From an uncultured Flavobacteriaceae bacterium (GTDB lineage Bacteria > Bacteroidota > Bacteroidia > Flavobacteriales > Flavobacteriaceae), in contig CANLQD010000002.1 of NCBI GenBank assembly GCA_947493175.1, forward strand, positions 620,001 to 684,000: DNA of 64,000 bases, written 5' to 3'. The position numbers and the translations under genes are program-made. Of this stretch, positions 8,223-18,830 are shown in pieces (the stretch's first letter is position 1; every line of letters begins with the position of its first letter). The notes beneath the pieces were generated by a model. That model ran no database searches. It was not told the DNA's origin and worked only from the letters and a program-made list of their open reading frames with translations.

Positions 8223-9671
8223 ATGGAACAAATTAGTTCGTACGAAAAAGAATTGGCCTTTCAGGCAGACCGTAGAAAGGCAACTACAGAGTTTATAAAG
8301 CTTACGAGCGACCTATGGTATGACAAGGCCATTGAAGTAGTCTTATTCAAAAACCAGGTCATTGATAAAAATGTAAGTGATATTATCAATTTGCATGAAT
8401 ACGCGGGAGAATTTGTGCAAAAACCTATCTCTATATTCGATTCGGTAGAGATTTTAAGGGCCATCAACGATCTTCCCTATCCCCCCTCAAAATTGGACAT
8501 CGGCAAATTAACGTATGAATACCACTCCGATGATAACGGATTCGAAGAGGTGAAAGGATTTGTAATCGATAAGTTGAAAGGAGCCAACAAAGCAGAGGAA
8601 ATAAGGGCGAAAGATGTAGTTTTGTATGGTTTTGGACGTATCGGGAGGCTTGTTGCCAGGGAGTTGATGGCAAAAACGGGTAAGGGCAATCAACTTCGTT
8701 TACGGGCTGTCGTAATCCGAGGGGACGTTACAGAAGAGATTTTAGAGAAAAGGGCCAATCTTTTACGGGCCGATTCCATTCACGGTCAGTTTATGGGAAC
8801 GGTGAATATCGATATACAAAAGAAAGCCCTGGTTATTAACGGAACCACCGTATACCTTCTAAGTGCCCAAACTCCCGAAGAGCTCGATTATACCGAATAC
8901 GGCATTGAAGATGCACTCGTCATCGATAATACTGGAGTATATCGGGATAAGGTACAATTGTCAAGACATTTGAAATCGAAGGGGGTGTCCAAGGTGCTTC
9001 TAACCGCACCGGGTACATCGGTACCCAATATTGTTCATGGGGTCAACCATTTAAAATACAGCCCCGATAGCAACAAAATTTATTCCGCCGCTTCTTGCAC
9101 CACCAACGCCATTACCCCGATATTAAAGGTTATTGATGATTCCCTCGGGATTTCCAAAGGTCATTTGGAAACGATTCATGCGTATACCAATGACCAGAAT
9201 CTCATGGATAATATGCACGGCAAATACCGAAGAGGCCGCGCTGCCGCCCTCAACATGGTCATTACCGAAACAGGCGCTGGAAAGGCTGTTACGGCAGCGT
9301 TGCCCGGGTTAAAGGGAAAACTGACTTCCAATGCCATACGGGTACCGGTACCCAACGGGTCATTAGCTGTTCTGAATCTTGAGATAAAAAACAAGACCTC
9401 CAAAGATGGTATCAATACCATTATTAAAAAATATGCTTTGGAGGGTGATTTGGTGGAACAAATCAAATATTCCCTAAGCAAAGAGGTCGTATCTTCCGAT
9501 ATTGTGGGTACTTCGGCACCTTCTATTTATGATAGCACCGCAACGATCGTATCCGCTAACGGAAAGAACATTGTGCTCTACATTTGGTATGATAACGAAT
9601 ATGGATATTCACATCAGGTTATCCGTTTGGCAAAGTATATTGCCAAGGTACGTCGCTTTACTTATTATTAA
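8223..9671 (+). CDS. gapA: Long-form glyceraldehyde-3-phosphate dehydrogenase
   Basis: 482 residues. The NAD-binding GFGRIGR is only at about residue 137, so there is an N-terminal extension of some 128 residues absent from the ordinary 330-residue enzyme. The catalytic Cys lies in AASCTTNAI (about 292), the His-containing block is HAYTNDQNLMD, and the C-terminal WYDNEYGYSHQVIRL is standard. It oxidises glyceraldehyde 3-phosphate to 1,3-bisphosphoglycerate, or the reverse in gluconeogenesis. A TTG at 8217 gives two extra codons, but the ATG at 8223 is preferred. The role of the extension is unknown; regulation or oligomerisation is possible. Confidence 0.93.
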   Translation: MEQISSYEKELAFQADRRKATTEFIKLTSDLWYDKAIEVVLFKNQVIDKNVSDIINLHEYAGEFVQKPISIFDSVEILRAINDLPYPPSKLDIGKLTYEYHSDDNGFEEVKGFVIDKLKGANKAEEIRAKDVVLYGFGRIGRLVARELMAKTGKGNQLRLRAVVIRGDVTEEILEKRANLLRADSIHGQFMGTVNIDIQKKALVINGTTVYLLSAQTPEELDYTEYGIEDALVIDNTGVYRDKVQLSRHLKSKGVSKVLLTAPGTSVPNIVHGVNHLKYSPDSNKIYSAASCTTNAITPILKVIDDSLGISKGHLETIHAYTNDQNLMDNMHGKYRRGRAAALNMVITETGAGKAVTAALPGLKGKLTSNAIRVPVPNGSLAVLNLEIKNKTSKDGINTIIKKYALEGDLVEQIKYSLSKEVVSSDIVGTSAPSIYDSTATIVSANGKNIVLYIWYDNEYGYSHQVIRLAKYIAKVRRFTYY

Positions 9672-9880
9672 AAGGTAGCTCTGGAAAGAGAAAATGGATG
9701 GTTCCAAAATCTTTTCTTTGAAACTATCCGTACATATAGCATTTACACCAGAGCGCACGGTTTTTCGTTTTAATATGCAAAACGTAGCTTATGATCAATT
9801 TTTTTTCTTAATTGATATTATTGGATTACTTTAGTCCCCTCTAAATCACAAATTATTAATACCTAGCAACTACACAAGAC

Positions 9881-10498
9881 ATGAAGGGTTTTAGAATACT
9901 TATTATTTTGACCGCCTTGTTGACATTTAACCTGCAATTTGCACAAGAATCAGAAGAGCAAGAATTATCATTGGACAAAGGTCCTATTAGTAGCCAGTTT
10001 GACTATATCGCCAAGAAATCTGGAAATTATAGAGCAGACGGGGTGCGATACGAGGTGGTAAAGGAGGTAAACCTTTTTAAAATAAGAAAAAACGTTCTGG
10101 ATACGATCAATGCGATCAATAAAAAAACGGTAGAGTTAAAATCAACGATTACCGAGAACGAAAAAACCATTGCCGATTTAAATAACCAGTTGGAAGAGAC
10201 TACCGGCAACCTTACATCGGTTACCGAAGAAAAGGACAGCATGTCTTTTCTAGGGATTCAAGTATCAAAGGCAACTTACAATTTTATCTTATGGACGGTC
10301 ATCGGAGCTTTACTGATGACTTTATTATTTTTTATCTACAAATTCAGGAAAAGCAACATCCTCACCCAAGAAGCGCGCACCAATCTTTCCGAATTGGAAG
10401 TCGAATATGAAGACCACCGCCGCCGCGCGTTGGAGCGAGAACAAAAAATAAGTAGGCAACTGCAAGATGAAATTAATAAGTATAAAAAACAGAAGTAA
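9881..10498 (+). CDS. Coiled-coil single-pass membrane protein of unknown function
   Basis: 205 residues: a signal peptide (about 1-21), an acidic secreted N-terminal part, a Lys/Glu/Asn-rich predicted coiled coil (about 68-115), one membrane helix (about 135-157) and a charged cytoplasmic coiled-coil tail ending in many Lys/Arg. No enzymatic motif is visible. It sits two genes upstream of trmD, a position that invites the wrong name 'tRNA methyltransferase'; nothing in the protein supports that. It has its own terminator, so it is probably monocistronic. Function unknown; a scaffold across the inner membrane would fit the layout. Confidence 0.8.
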   Translation: MKGFRILIILTALLTFNLQFAQESEEQELSLDKGPISSQFDYIAKKSGNYRADGVRYEVVKEVNLFKIRKNVLDTINAINKKTVELKSTITENEKTIADLNNQLEETTGNLTSVTEEKDSMSFLGIQVSKATYNFILWTVIGALLMTLLFFIYKFRKSNILTQEARTNLSELEVEYEDHRRRALEREQKISRQLQDEINKYKKQK

Positions 10499-10503
10499 AG
10501 CAG

Positions 10504-10531
10504 AAAGCTCCGAAAAGGGAGCTTTTTTTTT
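10504..10531 (+). terminator. Terminator after the coiled-coil membrane protein
   Basis: AAAGCTCC / GGAGCTTT stem followed by eight or more T, just 10 bases before the next ATG at 10541. Confidence 0.85.
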
Positions 10532-10540
10532 CGAACTGCT

Positions 10541-10981
10541 ATGACCAAGATTGTTAAAGCCACTGCCGAAGACCTGGATAAAATTGCCCCACTTTTTGAT
10601 GGGTATAGAGTCTTTTATCAACAGGCTTCAGACCTGTCCGCAGCACGTAGTTTTCTATCGGACCGAATAAAAAATAACGAATCTGTACTCTTTTTGGCAC
10701 TAAATGAGGAAGAACCCATTGGTTTTGCGCAGTTATTCCCAAGCTTTTCCTCCGTTTCCATGATGCCCCTATTTATTTTGAACGATCTCTTTGTAATCCC
10801 TTCATACAGAAATAAAGGAATTGGCAAAGCACTCTTGCATAAAGCAAAGCAGTTTTGTAAGGAGAAAAATTACAAAGGATTGGCACTGGAAACCGCTATC
10901 GACAATCCTGCACAACAACTGTATGAGCAAATGGGCTGGGTAAAGGATGTACATTGTTTTCACTACTTTTGGACCGCCTAA
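10541..10981 (+). CDS. GNAT-family N-acetyltransferase
   Basis: 146 residues of the GNAT fold. The acetyl-CoA loop is [11 protein letters not shown] (about 88-98), preceded by the [11 protein letters not shown] strand, and the C-terminal [12 protein letters not shown] (about 122-133) is the standard alpha4 region. It ends 14 bases before trmD and probably shares its transcript. The start lies only 10 bases after a terminator T-run, so its promoter must overlap that terminator or it depends on readthrough. Substrate not predictable. Confidence 0.87.
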   Translation: MTKIVKATAEDLDKIAPLFDGYRVFYQQASDLSAARSFLSDRIKNNESVLFLALNEEEPIGFAQLFPSFSSVSMMPLFILNDLFVIPSYRNKGIGKALLHKAKQFCKEKNYKGLALETAIDNPAQQLYEQMGWVKDVHCFHYFWTA

Positions 10982-10995
10982 AACGCCTCTTCAAC

Positions 10996-11670
10996 ATGCG
11001 TATCGATATAATTACCGTTCTGCCAGAACTTTTACGAAGTCCGTTCGAAGCCTCTATCCTTAAAAGGGCCATCGAAAAGGGGTTGGTTGAAGTACATTTC
11101 CATAATTTAAGGGATTACACCGACCATAGTTATAATCAGGTAGATGACTACCAGTTTGGTGGTGGTGCCGGTATGGTGATGATGATCGAGCCAATTGATC
11201 GTTGTATTAGCCATCTTAAAAGCGAGCGTTCCTATGACGAGGTTATTTACATGACACCGGATGGAGCTACCTTAAATCAAAAAATGGCCAATACCCTTTC
11301 GCTTTTGGAAAACATCATCATTCTTTGTGGTCATTACAAAGGGGTCGATCAGCGGGTGAGAGATGCCTATATTACCAAAGAGATCTCGGTGGGCGATTAT
11401 GTGCTCTCCGGAGGAGAATTGGGAGCCGCAATTTTATGCGACACCATCATACGACTGATTCCTGGGGTATTGAACAATGAAACCTCTGCCCTGACCGATA
11501 GTTTTCAAGACGGTCTTTTGGCGCCCCCTGTATACACCCGTCCTTCGGAATACAAGGGCATGAAGGTCCCAGAAGTATTGTTAAGCGGTAATTTTCCAAA
11601 AATAGAGGAATGGCGTGAGGAGCAGGCGTTGGAACGTACTAAGAAGGTACGACCCGATTTGCTAAAGTAG
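10996..11670 (+). CDS. trmD: tRNA (guanine-37-N1)-methyltransferase TrmD
   Basis: 224 residues from the ATG at 10996 ([13 protein letters not shown]); an in-frame TTG at 10954 would overlap the upstream gene and adds an atypical N-terminus, so it is rejected. TrmD methylates G37 next to the anticodon and prevents frameshifting. The trefoil-knot SAM site is seen in [13 protein letters not shown] (about 114-126) and [14 protein letters not shown] (about 136-149); GGGAGMVM (about 55-62) is also characteristic. rplS follows, as in many bacteria, but with its own promoter and without rimM and rpsP. Confidence 0.97.
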   Translation: MRIDIITVLPELLRSPFEASILKRAIEKGLVEVHFHNLRDYTDHSYNQVDDYQFGGGAGMVMMIEPIDRCISHLKSERSYDEVIYMTPDGATLNQKMANTLSLLENIIILCGHYKGVDQRVRDAYITKEISVGDYVLSGGELGAAILCDTIIRLIPGVLNNETSALTDSFQDGLLAPPVYTRPSEYKGMKVPEVLLSGNFPKIEEWREEQALERTKKVRPDLLK

Positions 11671-11719
11671 CCAGCTACCGAATATAAAAGCCTCCTGTTC
11701 AAAAAAACATTGAAAACGC

Positions 11720-11749
11720 TTGCCGGTTATCAATTATAGCGTATTTTTG
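11720..11749 (+). promoter_or_regulatory. Bacteroidota-type promoter of rplS
   Basis: TTG at 11720-11722, a 19-base spacer, and TATTTTTG at 11742-11749: a full match to the -33/-7 consensus. Predicts a leader of about 60 bases before the rplS ATG. Confidence 0.75.
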
Positions 11750-11817
11750 CAACCTGTAAAATCAACCTCTGACGAAAATCGTGAATGTTGGTCTTCTTAT
11801 AACAGTAAAATTGAACC

Positions 11818-12168
11818 ATGGAATCATTAATCAATTTTGTAGAAAACGAGTTTGTAACCAAAAAAGAATTCCCAAAATTCTCCTCGGGAGATACCATTAC
11901 CGTTTACTACGAGATTAAGGAGGGCGAAAAAACACGTACCCAGTTCTTCAAGGGTGTTGTTATTCAGCGAAGAGGTAGCGGAGCTACCGAAACATTTACC
12001 ATTCGAAAAATGTCAGGAACCGTTGGGGTTGAACGTATTTTCCCAATCAATATGCCCGCATTACAAAAAATAGAAGTCAACAAGAGAGGTAAGGTTCGTA
12101 GAGCACGTATCTTCTACTTTAGAGGACTCACTGGGAAGAAAGCAAGAATCAAGGAAGTCAGATCCTAA
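11818..12168 (+). CDS. rplS: 50S ribosomal protein L19
   Basis: 116 residues, full length. L19 lies at the 30S-50S interface. The central segment with FKGVVIQRRGSG (about 44-55) and the C-terminal RAKIFYFRGLTGKKARI-like block (here RARIFYFRGLTGKKARIKE) are diagnostic. Strong promoter upstream and strong terminator downstream make it a single-gene unit next to trmD. Confidence 0.98.
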   Translation: MESLINFVENEFVTKKEFPKFSSGDTITVYYEIKEGEKTRTQFFKGVVIQRRGSGATETFTIRKMSGTVGVERIFPINMPALQKIEVNKRGKVRRARIFYFRGLTGKKARIKEVRS

Positions 12169-12188
12169 ATCTTCCTCGGAAGAGATTA

Positions 12189-12219
12189 AAAAGGCCCCAA
12201 ATTACTTTTGGGGCCTTTT
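12189..12219 (+). terminator. rplS terminator
   Basis: AAGGCCCCAAA pairs with TTTGGGGCCTT around a 4-5 base loop, followed by a T-run; 22 bases after the rplS stop. Confidence 0.93.
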
Positions 12220-12220
12220 T

Positions 12221-12238
12221 TATGAACAATTGTTCATA
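12221..12238. repeat. 18-bp perfect palindrome
   Basis: TATGAACAATTGTTCATA reads the same on both strands. A half-site GTTCATA recurs at 12245-12251. This looks like a dimeric repressor operator, placed just before the possible ncRNA promoter at 12257-12283. Confidence 0.55.
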
Positions 12239-12289
12239 TCTATAGTTCATAAGCTGTTGATTTTAAATCTGTTAAATATTTTGCGGTCT

Positions 12290-12718
12290 CCAAGATTACC
12301 AATACTTTTAAAACGTAGTTAAAATGAAAGCTGGAAATAGCAATCTGTTTTGGCTACTATAAAGTTCACGTAATTTATACTGTTGATTTAGTTTTTTCGG
12401 AAAGTTTGGAAACAAACGGTATGAAAGAATGAACAAAGAAGCAAGAACGTCGGTTTTTGCCAACTCTTTGTGAGCGAAACCGTGTCTTTTGTGAAATCTT
12501 GATTTTACAAGTGATGACAAAACGTTGGATCAGCGGGAAGAAATACAATTTACGACTTGATGATAAAATTAAGTGTAAAAGTATTTCAAACGTGGAGATA
12601 GTGATGTGGATGCAATCAATGGTTGCCGTTTTGCTTCAATGCAGAACAAATAGTCCAATAGCTATTTCAAAAAGCCATGTCAATGTACTCGTACGGTGAT
12701 ATGGCTTTTATTTTTTTT
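12290..12718 (+). ncRNA. Possible non-coding transcript with its own terminator
   Basis: The 676 bases between rplS and icd hold no convincing protein: the open frames (for example 12457-12699) have poor composition and no recognisable features. Yet there is a promoter-like pair, TTG at 12257-12259 and TATTTTG at 12277-12283, and a terminator at the far end, AAAAGCCAT / ATGGCTTTT (12670-12709) followed by ATTTTTTTT. Internal inverted repeats such as CGGTTT / AAACCG near 12450-12483 suggest folding. It does not resemble tmRNA, RNase P RNA or SRP RNA by their conserved motifs. It could also be a decayed gene. Confidence 0.35.
12669..12718 (+). terminator. Terminator without an upstream protein gene
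   Basis: AAAAGCCAT and ATGGCTTTT (12670-12709) pair around a loop that can itself fold, followed by ATTTTTTTT on the plus strand. Confidence 0.7.
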
Positions 12719-12807
12719 GGATAGTCATCAAACCCCTTCGTTTTCCACACACCTTTGTATACGCCTTTAAAGTTTGGTTTTCTGGCCGTTTTTTGGTGCA
12801 TTAAATG

Positions 12808-12815
12808 TATATTTG
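12808..12815 (+). promoter_or_regulatory. -7 element (TATATTTG) of icd
   Basis: Exact TAnnTTTG, 30 bases before the icd ATG; the -33 region is not clear. Confidence 0.5.
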
Positions 12816-12838
12816 CTCCGCTTAAATCAAAACTTTAG

Positions 12839-15064
<2,226 letters not shown>

Positions 15065-15081
15065 AGCCCCTGCAATCGAAT

Positions 15082-15116
15082 AAAAGCCCGGATCAAATTG
15101 TGAAGGGCTTTTTTTA
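15082..15116 (+). terminator. icd terminator
   Basis: AAAAGCCC / GGGCTTTT with a 15-base loop and a following T-run, 18 bases after the icd stop. Confidence 0.85.
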
Positions 15117-15292
15117 TGGGTATCCATGAGATTTTTACTTTCCACGCAACCCTTCTATATTTTGATTGTCTTTTAGGGGTGTGCAGTTTAGTCCCTAGGT
15201 AGGAGACCGATATTCCCTAGAATTTGCCAAATAATTGTTAAGCTTCCTTCCTATCCAATTTGCATACTTATTTTTATCCAAAATTGTGCTGA

Positions 15293-17692
15293 ATGACGCT
15301 ACCAAAAAAAATCCTACTACTTCTCGCATTAAATCTTGCCTTTTATTCTTTTTCGCAACAAAAATATACCCTCAGTGGTACCGTATCCGAAGCTGCCAGT
15401 AACGAAACCTTGATTGGCGTCACCATCGCCATTCCCGAGCTACGAACCGGTGTTACCACCAATGAATACGGATTCTATTCTATTACGTTGCCAAAAGGCA
15501 CGTACAAAGTCGTTGTTACCTATCTCGGTTTTAAAGACGTAGTCCGTGAAATTATCCTGGAGGAAAACAAAAAAATCAACTTTCAAATGTCTGAAGAGGC
15601 AGAACAATTGGAAGAAGTGGTCGTTACCGAAGATGTGGAGAAAATGGATATCAGGACCCCGCAAATGAGTGTAAATACCCTTTCGGTAGAAACCATAAAA
15701 AAAATACCGGTTATTCTAGGAGAAGCGGATGTCATCAAATCTATTTTGCTTTTGCCCGGGGTCACCAATGCCGGGGAAGGCGCCTCGGGTTTTAATGTAC
15801 GTGGAGGTGCCGTAGATCAAAATTTGATTTTATTAGACGAGGCGATCATCTTCAACTCATCGCACCTCTTTGGTTTTTTCTCTGTTTTTAATCCAGATGC
15901 GATCAAGGACATCAAACTCTATAAAGGCGGTATTCCCGCTAGGTACGGAGGACGTGTCTCTTCAGTGCTCGACATCTTCCAAAAAGAGGGAAATAGCAAG
16001 GAACTACATATGAACGGAGGTATTGGGGCCGTAGCGAGTCGCTTGCTGATCGAAGGGCCCCTGATCAAAGATAAAGCGGCCTTTTTGGTCGGTGGTAGAG
16101 GATCCTACGCCCATTTATTCCTTCCATTATTCGATCAAGACAATACCGCTTATTTCTATGATGTGAATACCAAGCTGAATTATAATATCAATGAGCGAAA
16201 TAGCATCTATTTGTCGGGTTATTTTGGCAGGGACGTTTTCGGTATCAGCGACAGTTTTGTAAACACGTATGGCAACTCGGTCGGTAATTTTCGCTGGAAC
16301 CATTTGTTTTCCGACAAGTTGTTCTCGAATCTATCATTGATCTATTCGGACTATTACTATGGTTTAAAACTAGATTTTGTTGGATTTGATTGGAACTCCG
16401 GGATACGAAATTTCAATCTCAAATACGACTTAAAACACTACTTGAGCGACAAGCTTCAAATCAACTACGGACTCAATAATGTATACTACACTTTCAATCC
16501 GGGTAAAATAGAGCCCAGCAATGCCGACTCAGGTATTCTCGAGGAGCAGCTTACAAAGAAATATGCCAATGAATCCGCTGTATACATTGATGTGGAACAT
16601 GATATTACCGACAACTTCAGTGTGCAATACGGTTTGCGGTTCAGTCACTTTATCAGATTGGGACAGGACGAAATTTTCACCTATGAGAACGATACCCCGG
16701 TAGACTTCGACCCCTTCCTTTTGGTGTATCAGGAAGCAGAACCCACAGGGGTTTTAAATTCGAGTCGTTCGGAAAGCTTGGCCACTTTCTCGAATTTTGA
16801 ACCAAGACTTTCGCTCTCCTACACCTTTGGCCCCAATAGTTCCGTGAAGGCCAGTTATACCCGATTGGCACAGTACCTACATCTGTTATCGAATACCAGT
16901 TCCCCTACTCCACTCGATGTATGGACCCCCAGTGGTCCGTATGTAGAGCCACAGTTGCTCGACCAATATGCGGTAGGATATTTTCAAAATATTAAAAACG
17001 GGGAATACAGTTTGGAGACCGAGGCATTCTACAAAGACATCCAGAACCGTATCGACTATATCGATGGGGCAAATCTCATCGCCAACGATGCCATTGAGCA
17101 AGTAATTCTTAACGGGGAGGCAAGGGCATATGGTCTGGAACTTTTGTTGCGCAAGAATGAAGGCAGGTTTCAAGGCTGGTTAGCGTATACCTTGTCTCGT
17201 TCAGAGCAACGCACGCCCGGTAGAACCCCTACGTTCGACAACGGTAGGTCCAATGTGGAAACTGGTATCAACTTTGGGGAATGGTATAGTACCCCGTTCG
17301 ATAAGACGCACGACATCTCTTTTTATGGGAACTACGAGCTGAACAAAAAATGGAACTTCAACGCCAATTTTGTATACCAGACAGGGCAGCCGACCAATTA
17401 CCCCATAGGGCAGTTTGAATTCCAAGGACTTACCGTTCCTTATTTTGGACTTCGAAATGAAGAACGACTTCCGGACTACCATCGAATCGATGTCGCTGCT
17501 ACCCTTACCCCAAAAAAGAACGAAGGACGAAAATGGAAGACTGAATGGGTATTTAGTGTTTACAATTTATACAACCGTAGAAATGCGGCATCTATCAATT
17601 TTAGAAGAAACCAAGATACCGGTGCCAATGAGGCCATCAGAACATCCATTTTTGGAGTTGTACCGGCCGTAACCTACAATTTTAAATTTTAA
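15293..17692 (+). CDS. TonB-dependent receptor with carboxypeptidase-D regulatory domain
   Basis: 799 residues. A signal peptide (about 1-21, ending FYSFSQQ) is followed by a CarboxypepD_reg-like domain (about 24-108), then the plug with GASGFNVRGGAVDQNLILLD (about 163-182) and an outer-membrane beta barrel ending in the aromatic terminus YNFKF. It imports or senses an unknown ligand using the TonB-ExbBD energy. A DUF4249 lipoprotein gene follows directly, so the two probably act as a SusC/SusD-like surface pair. No glycoside hydrolase or transport genes adjoin, leaving the substrate open. Confidence 0.93.
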   Translation: MTLPKKILLLLALNLAFYSFSQQKYTLSGTVSEAASNETLIGVTIAIPELRTGVTTNEYGFYSITLPKGTYKVVVTYLGFKDVVREIILEENKKINFQMSEEAEQLEEVVVTEDVEKMDIRTPQMSVNTLSVETIKKIPVILGEADVIKSILLLPGVTNAGEGASGFNVRGGAVDQNLILLDEAIIFNSSHLFGFFSVFNPDAIKDIKLYKGGIPARYGGRVSSVLDIFQKEGNSKELHMNGGIGAVASRLLIEGPLIKDKAAFLVGGRGSYAHLFLPLFDQDNTAYFYDVNTKLNYNINERNSIYLSGYFGRDVFGISDSFVNTYGNSVGNFRWNHLFSDKLFSNLSLIYSDYYYGLKLDFVGFDWNSGIRNFNLKYDLKHYLSDKLQINYGLNNVYYTFNPGKIEPSNADSGILEEQLTKKYANESAVYIDVEHDITDNFSVQYGLRFSHFIRLGQDEIFTYENDTPVDFDPFLLVYQEAEPTGVLNSSRSESLATFSNFEPRLSLSYTFGPNSSVKASYTRLAQYLHLLSNTSSPTPLDVWTPSGPYVEPQLLDQYAVGYFQNIKNGEYSLETEAFYKDIQNRIDYIDGANLIANDAIEQVILNGEARAYGLELLLRKNEGRFQGWLAYTLSRSEQRTPGRTPTFDNGRSNVETGINFGEWYSTPFDKTHDISFYGNYELNKKWNFNANFVYQTGQPTNYPIGQFEFQGLTVPYFGLRNEERLPDYHRIDVAATLTPKKNEGRKWKTEWVFSVYNLYNRRNAASINFRRNQDTGANEAIRTSIFGVVPAVTYNFKF

Positions 17693-17695
17693 GTG

Positions 17696-18559
17696 ATGAA
17701 GATAGCGTCTATATTTTTCGGCTTCATTTTATTGTTGACATCCTGTGAAGATGTTGTGGAAATAGACACTCCTAGCGAGCCCCCTAGATTGTCTATTGAT
17801 GCCTTGATGCGGATTACCGATACAACGGCGTCTTCCCAAACCTTACGGGTCAATGCTACCTTGACCAGTTCGTTCTTTGGTGAGGTGGTCCCTGCGACTT
17901 TGGAATCGATTTCCATCGCTAATTTGGACTATGTACCTTCAGGGCCTTTGGATTCTGGCATTGTACAGTTACAGGAAGTAGCGCCAGGTATTTATGAAGG
18001 AAGTAAAGTTACCCGTTTCTTCACAGAGGGAGAAGTAAGTTTGTCCATAACACATGAGGGCCAACGCTACCTTGCCACCACAGCGTTCGCTTCCGCTTCT
18101 CCGATTGATGAAATAAGTCAGGGTGATGGAAATCTCTTTGGTGATGACGAGACAGAAATTATTATCTCGTTTACCGACAACCCAGATAGGGACAACTTTT
18201 ATTTATTCGACTTTGATTTTAATGAATATCTAGTAACTGAAGATGAATTCTATCAAGGGCAGTCTTTCGAATTCTCCTATTTCTATGATGATGGCGTTGA
18301 GCCCGGCATGGAAATAGAGGTTGAAATCTTGGGAGTAGATGCATCCTTTTACAACTATATGGATCAGGTTATCGTACAGGCAGATGGGGGCGCCCAAGGT
18401 CCATTTCAAACCCCTTCGGCTACCGTAAGGGGAAACATTATCAATGTGACCAACATTGACAATATCGATACCGCAGACAATGTGGAAGATGCCAATAACT
18501 TTGCCCTCGGCTACTTTGCAATCAGCCAAAGCTTTAGCCAAAGCTTGACAGTTGAGTAG
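17696..18559 (+). CDS. DUF4249-type surface lipoprotein
   Basis: 287 residues from the ATG at 17696; a GTG three bases earlier would add one Met and is not needed. A lipoprotein signal with lipobox LLLTSC (Cys near residue 16) predicts attachment to the outer membrane. The rest is beta-rich and acidic, as in DUF4249 proteins, which are regularly encoded after TonB receptors in Bacteroidota. It starts 4 bases after the receptor stop, so it is co-translated with it. The function is not established; a ligand-capturing partner of the receptor is the simplest inference. Confidence 0.85.
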   Translation: MKIASIFFGFILLLTSCEDVVEIDTPSEPPRLSIDALMRITDTTASSQTLRVNATLTSSFFGEVVPATLESISIANLDYVPSGPLDSGIVQLQEVAPGIYEGSKVTRFFTEGEVSLSITHEGQRYLATTAFASASPIDEISQGDGNLFGDDETEIIISFTDNPDRDNFYLFDFDFNEYLVTEDEFYQGQSFEFSYFYDDGVEPGMEIEVEILGVDASFYNYMDQVIVQADGGAQGPFQTPSATVRGNIINVTNIDNIDTADNVEDANNFALGYFAISQSFSQSLTVE

Positions 18560-18794
18560 TTTTTTAGGACTTCATTGGAGTGCAAAATGGGAAATTCACA
18601 AGTAAAAGCACCATTCAAGACGGGTTCATTGGTCACAATCATTAGTTGAAACTATATGCCTTAGTCCGAGTCTTTCAGTTGCTACAAATTTTCAACAAGT
18701 AGGCAGTGGCACTCGGCAACTCTATAGCGGGCAAGCTGCTTACTGCCAACTGCTACGTTGGCGCAATGTTCAAAAAGAATTCCGTTCTTTTCTC

Positions 18795-18826
18795 AAAACC
18801 CATGCATTTAAAATGCATCGTGGTTT
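18795..18826. terminator. Hairpin between convergent genes, possible terminator
   Basis: ATGCATTT / AAATGCAT (18802-18818), extended by AAACC / GGTTT, lies between the convergent DUF4249 and glycerate kinase genes. T-runs on either side are weak, so function as a terminator is uncertain. The rest of 18560-18794 shows only a possible GGCAGT...ACTGCC hairpin near 18701-18750. Confidence 0.4.
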
Positions 18827-18830
18827 AGTT

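Noticed and set aside
12457..12699. 80-codon open frame between rplS and icd
   Set aside because: Unusual amino-acid composition, no signal, domain or likely start context; it overlaps inverted repeats and runs into the terminator stem.
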